Source: Streptomyces sp. Ag109_O5-10 (lineage in GTDB: Bacteria; Actinomycetota; Actinomycetes; Streptomycetales; Streptomycetaceae). From it: a stretch of 64,000 bases of DNA. The notes below the pieces were generated by a model. The model was not told the DNA's origin and did no database searches. It worked only from the letters and a program-made list of their open reading frames with translations. The position numbers and the translations under genes are program-made. The DNA lies in contig NZ_FNTQ01000001.1 of assembly GCF_900105755.1 (NCBI RefSeq), positions 2,170,001 through 2,234,000 of the forward strand. Direction: 5' to 3'. Positions 8,234 through 16,450 of the stretch are shown in pieces; position 1 is the stretch's first letter, and the number at the start of each line of letters is the position of its first letter.

Positions 8234-8319
8234 CGTACGCGCACTGCCTGCGCGCCCCGTCCCCCCACCCGACGTCCCGGATGCGACGAAGACCTGCCGA
8301 CCTCCCGGCCACGACCTGA
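8221..8319 (+). CDS. Possible Cys-containing upstream ORF before ssuA
   Basis: A 32-codon ORF begins MCVLTYAHCLRAP, with Cys codons at positions 2 and 9, and ends 40 bases before the binding-protein gene. Early Cys codons upstream of a sulfur transporter would suit attenuation. It lacks the RRHVDL leader motif and has no clear Shine-Dalgarno, so this is speculative. Confidence 0.2.
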   Translation: MCVLTYAHCLRAPSPHPTSRMRRRPADLPATT

Positions 8320-8359
8320 AAGACCGTGACCAGCCGGGCCAACGAGAGGAAAGCCTCCC

Positions 8360-9469
8360 GTGCCTGCCAACCGCTCAACGCTCCTTCGCCGCGGCATAGC
8401 CGCGCTCGCCGCACTCCCCCTGCTCACGCTCGCCGCCTGCGGGTACGGGTCGAACTCCGACAAGAGCGACACCACCAAGGTCGCCGCCGGGGCCAAGAAG
8501 ATCGACGGTCTCGACACCGTCAAGATCGGCTACTTCGGCAACCTGACCCACGCGACCGCCCTGGTCGGCAACCAGAAGGGCTTCTTCCAGAAGGAGCTCG
8601 GCGCCACCAAGGCCAAGTACGCCATCTTCAACGCGGGCCCGTCCGAGATCGAGGCGCTCAACTCGGGCTCCATCGACATCGGCTGGATCGGCCCCTCCCC
8701 GGCGATCAACGGCTACACCAAGTCCAACGGCACCGACCTGAAGATCATCGGCGGATCGGCATCCGGCGGCGTGAAGCTGGTCGTCGACCCGAAGAAGATC
8801 AAGTCGCTGGCGGACGTCAAGGGCAAGAAGATCGCGACGCCTCAGCTGGGCAACACGCAGGACGTGGCGTTCCTCAACTGGATCGCGGACCAGGGCTGGA
8901 AGGTCGACGCGCAGAGCGGCAAGGGTGACGTCACGGTCGTCCGCACCGACAACAAGATCACCCCGGACGCCTTCAAGGCCGGTTCCGTCGACGGTGCCTG
9001 GGTGCCGGAGCCGACCGCGTCCAAGCTGGTCGCCGAGGGCGGCAAGGTACTGCTCGACGAGTCCACGCTGTGGCCCGACAAGAAGTTCGTGATCACGAAC
9101 ATCATCGTGTCGCAGAAGTTCCTCAAGGAGCACCCGAAGGTCGTCGAAGCGGTCCTCAAGGGCTCGGTCGAGACCAACAAGTGGATCAACGCCAACCCGG
9201 ACGCGGCGAAGGCCTCGGCGAACAAGCAGCTGGCGGCCGACTCCGGCAAGGCGCTGCCCGACAACGTCCTCAACTCGGCCTGGTCGTCCATCAAGTTCAC
9301 CGACGACCCGCTGGCCTCCACCCTCAACACCGAGGCCCAGCACGCCGTCAAGGCCGGTCTGCTCACCGACCCGCTGCTCAAGAACATCTACGACCTGACG
9401 ATCCTCAACAAGGTGCTGAAGGCCGACGGCCAGAGCCCGGTCGACGCCGCCGGTCTCGGCAGCAGCTGA
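8360..9469 (+). CDS. ssuA: Aliphatic sulfonate/sulfur-compound ABC transporter, binding lipoprotein
   Basis: This 369-residue lipoprotein starts at a GTG after GAGAGGAAAG. The signal peptide ends in the lipobox LAAC (Cys27), so it is anchored outside the membrane. The body is a periplasmic-binding-protein-like SsuA/TauA fold: KIGYFGNLTHATAL at the start of lobe one, GSIDIGWIGPSPAING in the substrate cleft, and GKKIATPQLGNTQD. It would capture sulfonates or sulfate esters for the ATPase and permease next to it. Position at the end of the cys operon supports a sulfur substrate; exact specificity is unknown. Confidence 0.9.
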   Translation: MPANRSTLLRRGIAALAALPLLTLAACGYGSNSDKSDTTKVAAGAKKIDGLDTVKIGYFGNLTHATALVGNQKGFFQKELGATKAKYAIFNAGPSEIEALNSGSIDIGWIGPSPAINGYTKSNGTDLKIIGGSASGGVKLVVDPKKIKSLADVKGKKIATPQLGNTQDVAFLNWIADQGWKVDAQSGKGDVTVVRTDNKITPDAFKAGSVDGAWVPEPTASKLVAEGGKVLLDESTLWPDKKFVITNIIVSQKFLKEHPKVVEAVLKGSVETNKWINANPDAAKASANKQLAADSGKALPDNVLNSAWSSIKFTDDPLASTLNTEAQHAVKAGLLTDPLLKNIYDLTILNKVLKADGQSPVDAAGLGSS

Positions 9470-9504
9470 CGCCGGTCCCGACGAGATCCCAGGAGGTGAC
9501 GACC

Positions 9505-10290
9505 ATGGCCACGACCACGACACTCGCCAAGGCCGACGAGTCGGTCGAGTACGCGGCACGCCTTGAGCATGTCTCGAAGTCCTTCGCGACTCCGGGCGGG
9601 CAGCAGCTCGTCCTGGACGACATCACCCTCGATGTCGCGCCGGGCGAGTTCGTCACCCTCCTGGGGGCCTCGGGCTGCGGCAAGTCCACGCTGCTGAACC
9701 TGGTGGCGGGGCTCGACCAGCCCACCGCGGGCGCCATCACGACGGACGGGCGGCCCGCCCTGATGTTCCAGGAGCACGCCCTCTTCCCGTGGCTGACCGC
9801 GGGCAAGAACATCGAACTCGCCCTGAAACTCAGGGGGGTTCCCAAGAACGACCGCCGGGGCAAGGCCGAGGAACTGCTCGAACTGGTCCGGCTGAAGGGC
9901 GCGTACGACAAGCGCGTCCACGAGCTGTCCGGCGGCATGCGCCAGCGGGCGGCCCTGGCCCGTTCGCTCGCCCAGGAGAGCCGGCTGCTGCTGATGGACG
10001 AGCCGTTCTCGGCCCTGGACGCCATCACCCGGGACGTGCTGCACGACGAGCTGACCCGGATCTGGGAGGAGACCGGCCTGTCCGTCCTGTTCGTCACGCA
10101 CAACGTGCGCGAGGCGGTGCGGCTCGCCCAGCGGGTGATCCTGCTGTCGTCCCGGCCGGGCCGGATAGCCCGTGAGTGGGAGGTCGGCATCCCGCAGCCG
10201 CGCCGCATCGAGGACGCGCCGGTGGCCGAACTGTCCCTCGAGATCACCGATGTACTGCGTGGGGAGATCCGCCGCCATGGCCAGCACTGA
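9505..10290 (+). CDS. ssuB: Sulfonate-type ABC transporter ATPase
   Basis: The 261-residue ATPase has Walker A GASGCGKST (54-62), the Q-loop MFQEHALFPWLT, signature LSGGMRQR (141-148), Walker B LLLMDE (161-166) and the H-switch FVTHN. The ALFPWLT segment is typical of nitrate/sulfonate/taurine importers. AGGAGGTGA precedes the ATG. Its 3' end overlaps the permease gene by 14 bases. Confidence 0.93.
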   Translation: MATTTTLAKADESVEYAARLEHVSKSFATPGGQQLVLDDITLDVAPGEFVTLLGASGCGKSTLLNLVAGLDQPTAGAITTDGRPALMFQEHALFPWLTAGKNIELALKLRGVPKNDRRGKAEELLELVRLKGAYDKRVHELSGGMRQRAALARSLAQESRLLLMDEPFSALDAITRDVLHDELTRIWEETGLSVLFVTHNVREAVRLAQRVILLSSRPGRIAREWEVGIPQPRRIEDAPVAELSLEITDVLRGEIRRHGQH

Positions 10291-11155
10291 GACGACGCCG
10301 GCCAAGGACGCCGGAAGTGTCGAGGCCGGCCTCGACGCCCTGGAGACGGCGGCCACCAGCCGCCCGACCCTCCGCCAGACCTTCACCGGCACGATCCTGC
10401 CGCCGGTCATCGCGCTCGCCGTGGTCCTCGTGGTCTGGACGCTGCTCGTCCCGGTCGTCGACGACCCGTCCAAGCTGCCCTCGCCCACGGCGGTGGGCGA
10501 CGCGTTCAAGGACGCCTGGCTCAAGGGCGACCTGCTCGGCTACATCTGGACCAGTGTCAGCCGCGGCCTGCTCGGCTTCCTCTTCGCGCTGCTCATCGGC
10601 ACCCCGCTGGGGCTGCTGGTGGCACGGGTGAGGTTCGTGCGGGCGGCGATCGGCCCGATCCTGTCCGGCCTCCAGTCGCTGCCGTCGGTGGCGTGGGTGC
10701 CGCCGGCCGTGATCTGGCTGGGCCTGAACAACTCGATGATGTACGCCGTGATCCTGCTCGGCGCGGTGCCCTCCATCGCCAACGGCCTGGTGTCCGGCGT
10801 GGACCAGGTGCCGCCGCTGTTCCTGCGGGCCGGGCGCACCATGGGCGCGACGGGCGCCAAGGGCATCTGGCACGTCGTGCTGCCGGCCGCCATGCCCGGC
10901 TACGTGGCGGGCCTGAAGCAGGGCTGGGCGTTCTCCTGGCGCTCGCTGATGGCCGCGGAGATCATCGCGAGCTTCCCCGACCTCGGCGTGGGCCTCGGCC
11001 AGCTGCTGGAGAACGCGCGCACCGCCAGCGACATGGCCATGGTGTTCGAGGCGATCATCCTGATCCTGTTCGTCGGCATCGCGATCGACCTGCTGATCTT
11101 CAGTCCGCTGGAGCGGTGGGTGCTGCGCAGCCGCGGCCTGCTGGTGAAGAGCTGA
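10277..11155 (+). CDS. ssuC: Sulfonate-type ABC transporter permease
   Basis: The 292-residue membrane protein has about six hydrophobic segments, starting near residue 38. The EAA-like coupling motif is GRTMGATGAKGIWHVVLPAA, placed in the cytoplasmic loop as in BPD importers. The sequence LPSVAWVPPAVIWLGLNNS is characteristic of SsuC/TauC permeases. It overlaps ssuB and is followed five bases later by the chelatase gene. Confidence 0.93.
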   Translation: MASTETTPAKDAGSVEAGLDALETAATSRPTLRQTFTGTILPPVIALAVVLVVWTLLVPVVDDPSKLPSPTAVGDAFKDAWLKGDLLGYIWTSVSRGLLGFLFALLIGTPLGLLVARVRFVRAAIGPILSGLQSLPSVAWVPPAVIWLGLNNSMMYAVILLGAVPSIANGLVSGVDQVPPLFLRAGRTMGATGAKGIWHVVLPAAMPGYVAGLKQGWAFSWRSLMAAEIIASFPDLGVGLGQLLENARTASDMAMVFEAIILILFVGIAIDLLIFSPLERWVLRSRGLLVKS

Positions 11156-11160
11156 GGTCC

Positions 11161-11901
11161 ATGCGTACGAAGCCCGTTCTCCTCGTCATCGCCCACGGCA
11201 GCCGCGATCCCCGGCACGCCGCGACCGTCCACGCCCTGGTGCGCCGGGTACGGTCGCTGCGGCCCGGGCTGCGCGTGGAGACGGGCTTCCTGGACTTCAC
11301 CATCCCGTCCGTGCACGGGGTGCTGGAGTCCCTGGCGGCGGAGGGCGTCCGGGACGTCGTCGCCCTCCCCCTGCTGCTGACCCGCGCCTTCCACGCGAAG
11401 GCCGACATCCCGGCGGTACTGCGGGACGCGCCGCCCCGGCTGCGGATCCGGCAGGCGGAGGTGCTGGGCCCTTCGCCGCTGCTCCTGTCGGCCCTGGAAC
11501 GGCGGCTTTACGAGGCCGGGCTGACCCCCGCCGACAGGTCCTCGACCGGGGTCGTGCTGGCCTCGGCGGGGTCCAGCGACCCGGAGGCGATCGCCGTGAT
11601 CGCACGTCTCGCGCGGGACTGGCAGCGCACCGGCTGGTGCGCCGTGCGGCCCGCGTTCGCCTCCGCCTCCCTCCCCCGCACCGAGGACGCGGTACCCGAA
11701 CTCCGCGAGCTGGGCTGCGCCCGGGTCGCGGTGGCCCCGTACGTCCTCGCCCCCGGCTTCCTGCCGGACCGCATCGCCCGGGGCGCGGCGGAGGCGGACG
11801 TGCTGGCCGAGGTGCTCGGCCCGGCGCCCGAGGTGGCGCGGGTGCTCCTCGAGCGGTACGACGCGGCGCGCACCCCGGCCCTGGCGGCGGTCGGGGCCTG
11901 A
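11161..11901 (+). CDS. CbiX-like sirohydrochlorin chelatase
   Basis: The 246-residue protein is a tandem CbiX: the N-terminal half has the metal-binding AHGSRDPRH (about residues 11-19) and the second lobe repeats the fold (VVLASAGSSDPEA). The active His is followed by the PLLLTRAFHAKADIP block, with a second His. Chelatases of this family insert Fe(II) or Co(II) into sirohydrochlorin. Being last in the sulfur operon it most likely makes siroheme for the sulfite reductase at 2652. Cobalt chelation for cobalamin is the alternative. Confidence 0.88.
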   Translation: MRTKPVLLVIAHGSRDPRHAATVHALVRRVRSLRPGLRVETGFLDFTIPSVHGVLESLAAEGVRDVVALPLLLTRAFHAKADIPAVLRDAPPRLRIRQAEVLGPSPLLLSALERRLYEAGLTPADRSSTGVVLASAGSSDPEAIAVIARLARDWQRTGWCAVRPAFASASLPRTEDAVPELRELGCARVAVAPYVLAPGFLPDRIARGAAEADVLAEVLGPAPEVARVLLERYDAARTPALAAVGA

Positions 11902-11920
11902 GCGCTGACCGAAGGCCCGG

Positions 11921-11962
11921 TGTTCGCGGTCCGGCGCTCCCCTGTCCGTCGGACCGCGAACA
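11921..11962. terminator. Strong stem-loop ending the sulfur operon
   Basis: Perfect 13-bp arms, TGTTCGCGGTCCG (11921-11933) and CGGACCGCGAACA (11950-11962), enclose a 16-base loop 19 bases after the chelatase stop. The convergent gene at 12088 makes a bidirectional role possible. Confidence 0.8.
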
Positions 11963-12087
11963 GGCCGGCCCGCGGCGGGCTCTCGCGAGCGTCGCGCGGT
12001 GGCCGGCGCACTTACTTCTGCGCCGTGTCCGGCGAACATGTCACACCAGGGCCCTTACCGGTCCGGATTCTCGACGGCCGGACCCTG

Positions 12088-13110
12088 TCAAAGAGTTGAC
12101 CGCGCGGGTGCGGCCTCCTCGGCGAGGCGGGCGAGTTCCCCCAACGGCATCGAGCCTGGCACCCGGCGCTCGCGCGCGAAGGCGTTGGCGAGGTGCTGCA
12201 GCAGGTCGTTGAGCGGCGTCGGAACGCCGTGCAGGCGGCCCAGCAGCCCGATCTCGCCGTTGAGGTAGTCCGCCTCGATGGTGCCGGTGCCGCGGCTGAG
12301 GGACTGCCAGGAGGAACCGCCGCCGCGCGGGGCACCGGGCAGCGGGACCAGGTCCACCTTGTGGCCGCGCAGCGCCTTCTGCTCCGCGACGCTCGCGTAC
12401 GCGATACCGGCGGCGTCGAGCACCCTCTCGCCCTCGGCCCGCACCCGCTGGAACAGGGTCACGGCCGCGTCGTCGGCGAGGGGCCCGGCGACCGCCTCCA
12501 GGGCGTTGCCGAGGTTGGAGAGCAGCTTGGCGTACTGCCAGCGCGCCACGTCGGGCACGACCGGTGCCTCGAAGTGGGACGTCTCCAGGTCGGCGGCGAC
12601 CAGCCGGGCGGTCGCGTCGGTGCCGTGCGGGTGGCGGCCGAGGTGCAGCATGCCGGTGAGGGGGGCGCCGCCCGCGGAGACGACACCGGGTTCGACGAAG
12701 GTCGACGGCAGCCAGACGCAGACGCCGTAGACGTGCCGGAAGACGCGCAGAGCCAGGCGCTGGCCCTCCACGCCGTTCTGGGCGCAGAACAGCGGCAGCC
12801 GCTGCGCCGCCGTGCCACCGCCCGCGACCGGCGCCGGCCCCCAGGCCTGGAGGGCGGTCACGGTGTCCTGTGTCTTGACGGCGAGGACGAGGACGTCGTC
12901 CGCGCGCAACTCGCCCAGTTCCCCGGGCCCGGTGACGGCCTGGAGCCGGTAGGTGTACTCGCCGTCCGGCACCGTCAGCCGCAGCCCGGCGTCCCGCAGC
13001 GCCGCGTGGTGCGCGCCCCGTGCCACCAGGACGACCTCGTGTCCCGCGCCGGCCAGCCGCCCGCCGACCGCGCCGCCGACGGCCCCCGCTCCGATGATGA
13101 TGTAGCGCAT
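12088..13110 (-). CDS. Ketopantoate reductase (PanE/ApbA) family protein
   Basis: The 340-residue protein begins with the Rossmann NADPH motif IIIGAGAVGGAVGGRLAGAG. The family blocks VLAVKTQDT, FCAQNGVE and KLLSNLGNAL (with the catalytic-helix Lys-Asn pair) are present. PanE reduces ketopantoate to pantoate in coenzyme A synthesis, but many actinobacterial members act on other 2-oxoacids, so I give no symbol. The ATG start lets the first strand lie directly at the N-terminus, as in the family. The upstream gene on the same strand ends 59 bases before it. Confidence 0.85.
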   Translation of the reverse strand: MRYIIIGAGAVGGAVGGRLAGAGHEVVLVARGAHHAALRDAGLRLTVPDGEYTYRLQAVTGPGELGELRADDVLVLAVKTQDTVTALQAWGPAPVAGGGTAAQRLPLFCAQNGVEGQRLALRVFRHVYGVCVWLPSTFVEPGVVSAGGAPLTGMLHLGRHPHGTDATARLVAADLETSHFEAPVVPDVARWQYAKLLSNLGNALEAVAGPLADDAAVTLFQRVRAEGERVLDAAGIAYASVAEQKALRGHKVDLVPLPGAPRGGGSSWQSLSRGTGTIEADYLNGEIGLLGRLHGVPTPLNDLLQHLANAFARERRVPGSMPLGELARLAEEAAPARSTL

Positions 13111-13169
13111 GGGAGGAGCCTCGCACAGCCGTCGCCCGGCCCCCGGGGCAGGGGCGCGGTGCCGGGCGG

Positions 13170-13721
13170 TCATGCTCCCGGGGCCGTCAGCTCCACCAGT
13201 TTGACCACCGTGTTCCAGTTCCGGGTGGTGGCGGTCAGCCCCTTGTGGATCCGGGGCCGGGACAGCGCCTCGGCGAGCTTGGAGCGGCCGAGGCCGTCCG
13301 GGGCGTACAGGTACAGGGCGCGGTCGCCCAGGCGGAACTCCTCGGGGAGGTGGGCGGCCGGGTCGATGTCCGCGTAGCGCTCCGCGGTGACCGGCGCGGA
13401 GAGGTACGTGACGTGCAGCTGCCTGGCCGCCAGTTCGGCGGCCGGGAACGGGCAGGCCGCCTCGACGGCCTTCAGGTAGGCGTGGTCGCGGACGAGCACG
13501 TCGACGGCGAAGCCGAACCGCTCCTCGACCGCCCCGGCGAGCTCGGCCGCCAGGGAGTCGGCGTCCGTGTCGGCGGTGGTGAAGACGGCCTGTCCGCTCT
13601 GCAGGTAGGTCTGGACGGAGTCGTACCCCAGTCCGCTCATCAGTGTGCGCAGTTCGGCCATCGGGAGCTTCTTGCTGCCGCCCACGTTGATCCCGCGCAG
13701 CAGCGCCGCATACCTCGTCAT
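13170..13721 (-). CDS. DUF1697 family protein
   Basis: The 183-residue cytosolic protein starts TRYAALLRGINVGGSKKLPM and contains the repeated-fold blocks SGLGYDSVQTYLQSGQAVF and RTRNW-like TTRNWNTVVKL at the C-terminus, which mark DUF1697. The family has a structural core with two similar halves but no proven biochemical activity. It precedes the PanE-like gene on the same strand and may be cotranscribed. Confidence 0.88.
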   Translation of the reverse strand: MTRYAALLRGINVGGSKKLPMAELRTLMSGLGYDSVQTYLQSGQAVFTTADTDADSLAAELAGAVEERFGFAVDVLVRDHAYLKAVEAACPFPAAELAARQLHVTYLSAPVTAERYADIDPAAHLPEEFRLGDRALYLYAPDGLGRSKLAEALSRPRIHKGLTATTRNWNTVVKLVELTAPGA

Positions 13722-13736
13722 TCGAACACCTTAGAA

Positions 13737-13773
13737 CGGCCGTCGTGCCCCGTGGGGGTTGGCACGACGGCCG
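13737..13773. repeat. Perfect inverted repeat just upstream of the DUF1697 gene
   Basis: Arms CGGCCGTCGTGCC (13737-13749) and GGCACGACGGCCG (13761-13773) are perfect 13-mers around an 11-base loop. It sits 16 bases upstream of the DUF1697 start in a divergent intergenic region, so it cannot terminate either neighbour. A 5'-UTR structure, an operator or the end of an unseen transcript are possible. Confidence 0.6.
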
Positions 13774-14104
13774 TGCCGGCATGCCGGGCTGCCCGAAACT
13801 CTGGCCGATCGGACCGGCCCGGATCAACTCCTACACGCACCTGTGACTTGTTCAACAAGGTTTCGTCATCACAAAGAGGATCACCGTCGTCGGAAGGGGC
13901 GTCCCTGATCATCACCCCCGAGATGGGTGGATAGATGTAAGGGCCCGACATCCTCCTCGGCGACGAGGGACAGCCGCCGTACTTCACCGGGCAGCACGAG
14001 GAGTCGGTCTTATCGGCCCCATACCTTCGAATCGAACGAAGGAAGTCGTGAAGAGATCGTGGCGGCCGGGGGGTCGTCACCGCACACGAGGGGGCGGTTC
14101 CGTC
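13774..14104. promoter_or_regulatory. Divergent control region with a 6-1-6 palindrome before the MMPL gene
   Basis: The stretch is less GC-rich than its surroundings. CTTGTT-C-AACAAG at 13847-13859 is a perfect palindrome of the kind bound by MarR-family repressors, which often control exporters. A second repeat, CCTTCG...CGAAGG at 14024-14042, overlaps the AAGGAAG ribosome-site-like sequence in front of an alternative GTG start at 14048. No regulator gene is adjacent. Confidence 0.4.
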
Positions 14105-16363
14105 ATGGATCCCGTGAAGGGGAACGGAGAGGCGCGGGTCCGGGGGCTGGCCGCCCGGGCCGGCGGCTGGAGCGCCCGGCACCGCTGGGCCGCCGTCGGC
14201 ATCTGGGTGCTGTTCGTCGTCCTGGCGATGGGGCTCGGCTCGGCGGCCGGCCGGGTCGACGTCGACGAGAGCGACCAGCTCAGGGGCGAGACCCACACCG
14301 CGGCGCAGATCATCGACGACGCGGGCATCAAGGAGCCCGCGAGCGAGACCGTCCTGATCCAGGCCAAGGACCCGTCCGTCCAGGCCACGGACACCGCCTT
14401 CAAGGCCGCCGTCTCGGACGTCGTGAAGGCCGTCGACGGCACCGGCACGGTCACGGACGTCACCTCGCCGTACGTCACCGGCACGATCTCGAAGGACGGC
14501 CGCAGCGCGCTGGTCCAGTTCGACATGCGCGGCGACGCCGGGACCGCCGGCGACCGGGTGCAGCCGGTGCTGGACGCGGTGGCCGGGGTGCAGAAGGCGC
14601 ACGGCACGCTGCGGATCGAGGAGATCGGCGGCGCCAGCATGAACAAGCAGTACGCCGACGCCTTCGGCAAGGACTTCCAGCGCGCCGAGTACTCCGCCGT
14701 GCCGGTGGCCTTCGGCATCCTGCTGATCGCGTTCGGCGCGCTGGTGGCGGCCCTGCTGCCGGTGGGTCTGGCGATCACCGCGATCATGGCGACGATGGGC
14801 CTGATGGGCCTGGTCAGCCACCTGCAGCCGATGAGCGACACCGCCAACTCCGTGATGCTGCTGGTCGGCATGGCGGTCGGCGTCGACTACTGCCTGTTCT
14901 ACCTGCGCCGGGAGCGCGAGGAACGGGAGGCCGGCCGGGGCGCGGACGCCGCGCTGCGGATCGCCGCCGCCACCAGCGGCCGGGCCATCATCGTCTCCGG
15001 TGTCACGGTGTGCGTGGCGATGGCGGGCATGCTGTTCACCGGCCTCGCCGAGTTCGAGGCGATGGGCCTGGCCTCCCTGATGGTCGTCGCGGTCGCCATG
15101 GTCGGCTCCGTGACCGTGCTCCCCGCGCTGCTCTCGCTGCTCGGCCACCGGGTCGAGAAGGGCCGCATCCCCTTCCTGCGCCGCCGCAAGCGAGCCCACG
15201 GGCCGTCCGAGAGCCGCTTCTGGACCGCCGTGCTGCGAGGGGTCCTCGCCAAGCCGCTGGTCTCCGTGCTCGTCGCGGTCGGCGCCCTGCTCGCGGTCGC
15301 CGCGCCCGCCCTCGGCATGAAGACCTCGCAGCTCACCCTGGACCAGGAGTTCGGGAACTCACTGCCGATCGTGCAGACCTACGACCGCGTCAACCAGGCC
15401 TTCCCGGGCGGCTCCGAGCCCGCCGAGGTGGTCGTCAGGGCGAAGGACATCAACGCCCCCGAGGTCCGGCAGGCGCTGACCGACTTCAAGGAGCGGGCGA
15501 TCAGCTCGGGCGCCTCCCGCGGCCCGGTCGACATCAAGCTGCACGACGCCCAGAACGTCGCCCTGATCACCGTGCCGCTGGTCGGCGGCTCGGACATGGA
15601 CAGGGCCGGCCAGAGCCTGCACAAGCTCCGCGACGACGTACGGCCGGCCACGCTCGGCAAGGTCGCCGGCGTGCAGGCGCCGATCACCGGCAACGTCGCT
15701 GGCAACCAGGACTTCAACGACCAGCTGCTCGGCTCGGTCGTCCCGGTCTTCGCCTTCGTGGTCGTCTTCGCCTTCCTCCTGATGCTGCTCTCGTTCCGTT
15801 CGCTGACGGTCGCGGTCACCTCGATCCTGCTCAACCTGCTCTCGGTGGGCGCCGCCTACGGAATCCTCGTCGCCGTCTTCCAGCACGGCTGGGGCGCCTC
15901 GCTGGTGGGCGCCGAGGGGGTCGGCGCGATCGTCACCTGGCTGCCGCTGTTCCTCTTCGTGATCCTGTTCGGCCTGTCGATGGACTACCACGTGTTCGTG
16001 GTCTCCCGGATCCGCGAGGCCCGGCTGCGCGGCCGGTCCACCAGGGAGGCGATCCAGCACGGCGTGGTCACCACGGCCGGGGTCGTCACCAGCGCGGCCG
16101 TCATCATGGTCGCCGTGTTCGCGATCTTCGGCACGCTGTCCATGCAGTCCATGAAGCAGATGGGCGTGGGCCTGGCGGCCGCGGTCCTCATCGACGCGAC
16201 CGTCATCCGGGGCGTCCTGCTCCCGGCGGTGATGGCCCTGCTCGGCGAGCGCAACTGGTACCTGCCGAGCTGGCTACGGTGGCTGCCCGACCTGACGCAC
16301 GACGAGTCGCCGGAGGCGGTCGCGCCGGCGGCGCGAGGCGAGCAGGAGCGGCTGCCGGTCTGA
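14105..16363 (+). CDS. MMPL-family (RND-type) membrane exporter
   Basis: This roughly 752-residue transporter has the two-fold RND layout: a membrane segment near residue 33, a large extracytoplasmic loop, a cluster of five membrane segments, then a repeat of the pattern. The proton-relay Asp-Tyr pairs are visible as GVDYCLFYL in the first cluster and LSMDYHVFVVSRIREA in the second. Such proteins export lipids or small hydrophobic compounds. I chose the ATG at 14105; an in-frame GTG at 14048 after AAGGAAG would add 19 basic residues. A hairpin separates it from the convergent sugar transporter. Confidence 0.88.
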   Translation: MDPVKGNGEARVRGLAARAGGWSARHRWAAVGIWVLFVVLAMGLGSAAGRVDVDESDQLRGETHTAAQIIDDAGIKEPASETVLIQAKDPSVQATDTAFKAAVSDVVKAVDGTGTVTDVTSPYVTGTISKDGRSALVQFDMRGDAGTAGDRVQPVLDAVAGVQKAHGTLRIEEIGGASMNKQYADAFGKDFQRAEYSAVPVAFGILLIAFGALVAALLPVGLAITAIMATMGLMGLVSHLQPMSDTANSVMLLVGMAVGVDYCLFYLRREREEREAGRGADAALRIAAATSGRAIIVSGVTVCVAMAGMLFTGLAEFEAMGLASLMVVAVAMVGSVTVLPALLSLLGHRVEKGRIPFLRRRKRAHGPSESRFWTAVLRGVLAKPLVSVLVAVGALLAVAAPALGMKTSQLTLDQEFGNSLPIVQTYDRVNQAFPGGSEPAEVVVRAKDINAPEVRQALTDFKERAISSGASRGPVDIKLHDAQNVALITVPLVGGSDMDRAGQSLHKLRDDVRPATLGKVAGVQAPITGNVAGNQDFNDQLLGSVVPVFAFVVVFAFLLMLLSFRSLTVAVTSILLNLLSVGAAYGILVAVFQHGWGASLVGAEGVGAIVTWLPLFLFVILFGLSMDYHVFVVSRIREARLRGRSTREAIQHGVVTTAGVVTSAAVIMVAVFAIFGTLSMQSMKQMGVGLAAAVLIDATVIRGVLLPAVMALLGERNWYLPSWLRWLPDLTHDESPEAVAPAARGEQERLPV

Positions 16364-16398
16364 GCCGTGCGGTGACAGGTGCGGCAACGCCCTTCGAC

Positions 16399-16438
16399 AC
16401 AGGGTCCGTTGGTCTCCGGGGGAGCCGACGGGCCCTGT
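16399..16438. terminator. Bidirectional stem-loop between convergent genes
   Basis: Arms ACAGGGTCCGTTGG (16399-16412) and CCGACGGGCCCTGT (16425-16438) pair over 14 positions with two G-U type mismatches. It lies between the MMPL stop and the sugar-binding-protein stop. Confidence 0.7.
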
Positions 16439-16450
16439 CCCTTGCGGGCC

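Noticed and set aside
13718..15199. 493-codon minus-strand frame across the MMPL gene
   Set aside because: It is the antisense shadow of a strongly supported transporter; high GC removes stop codons in opposing frames.
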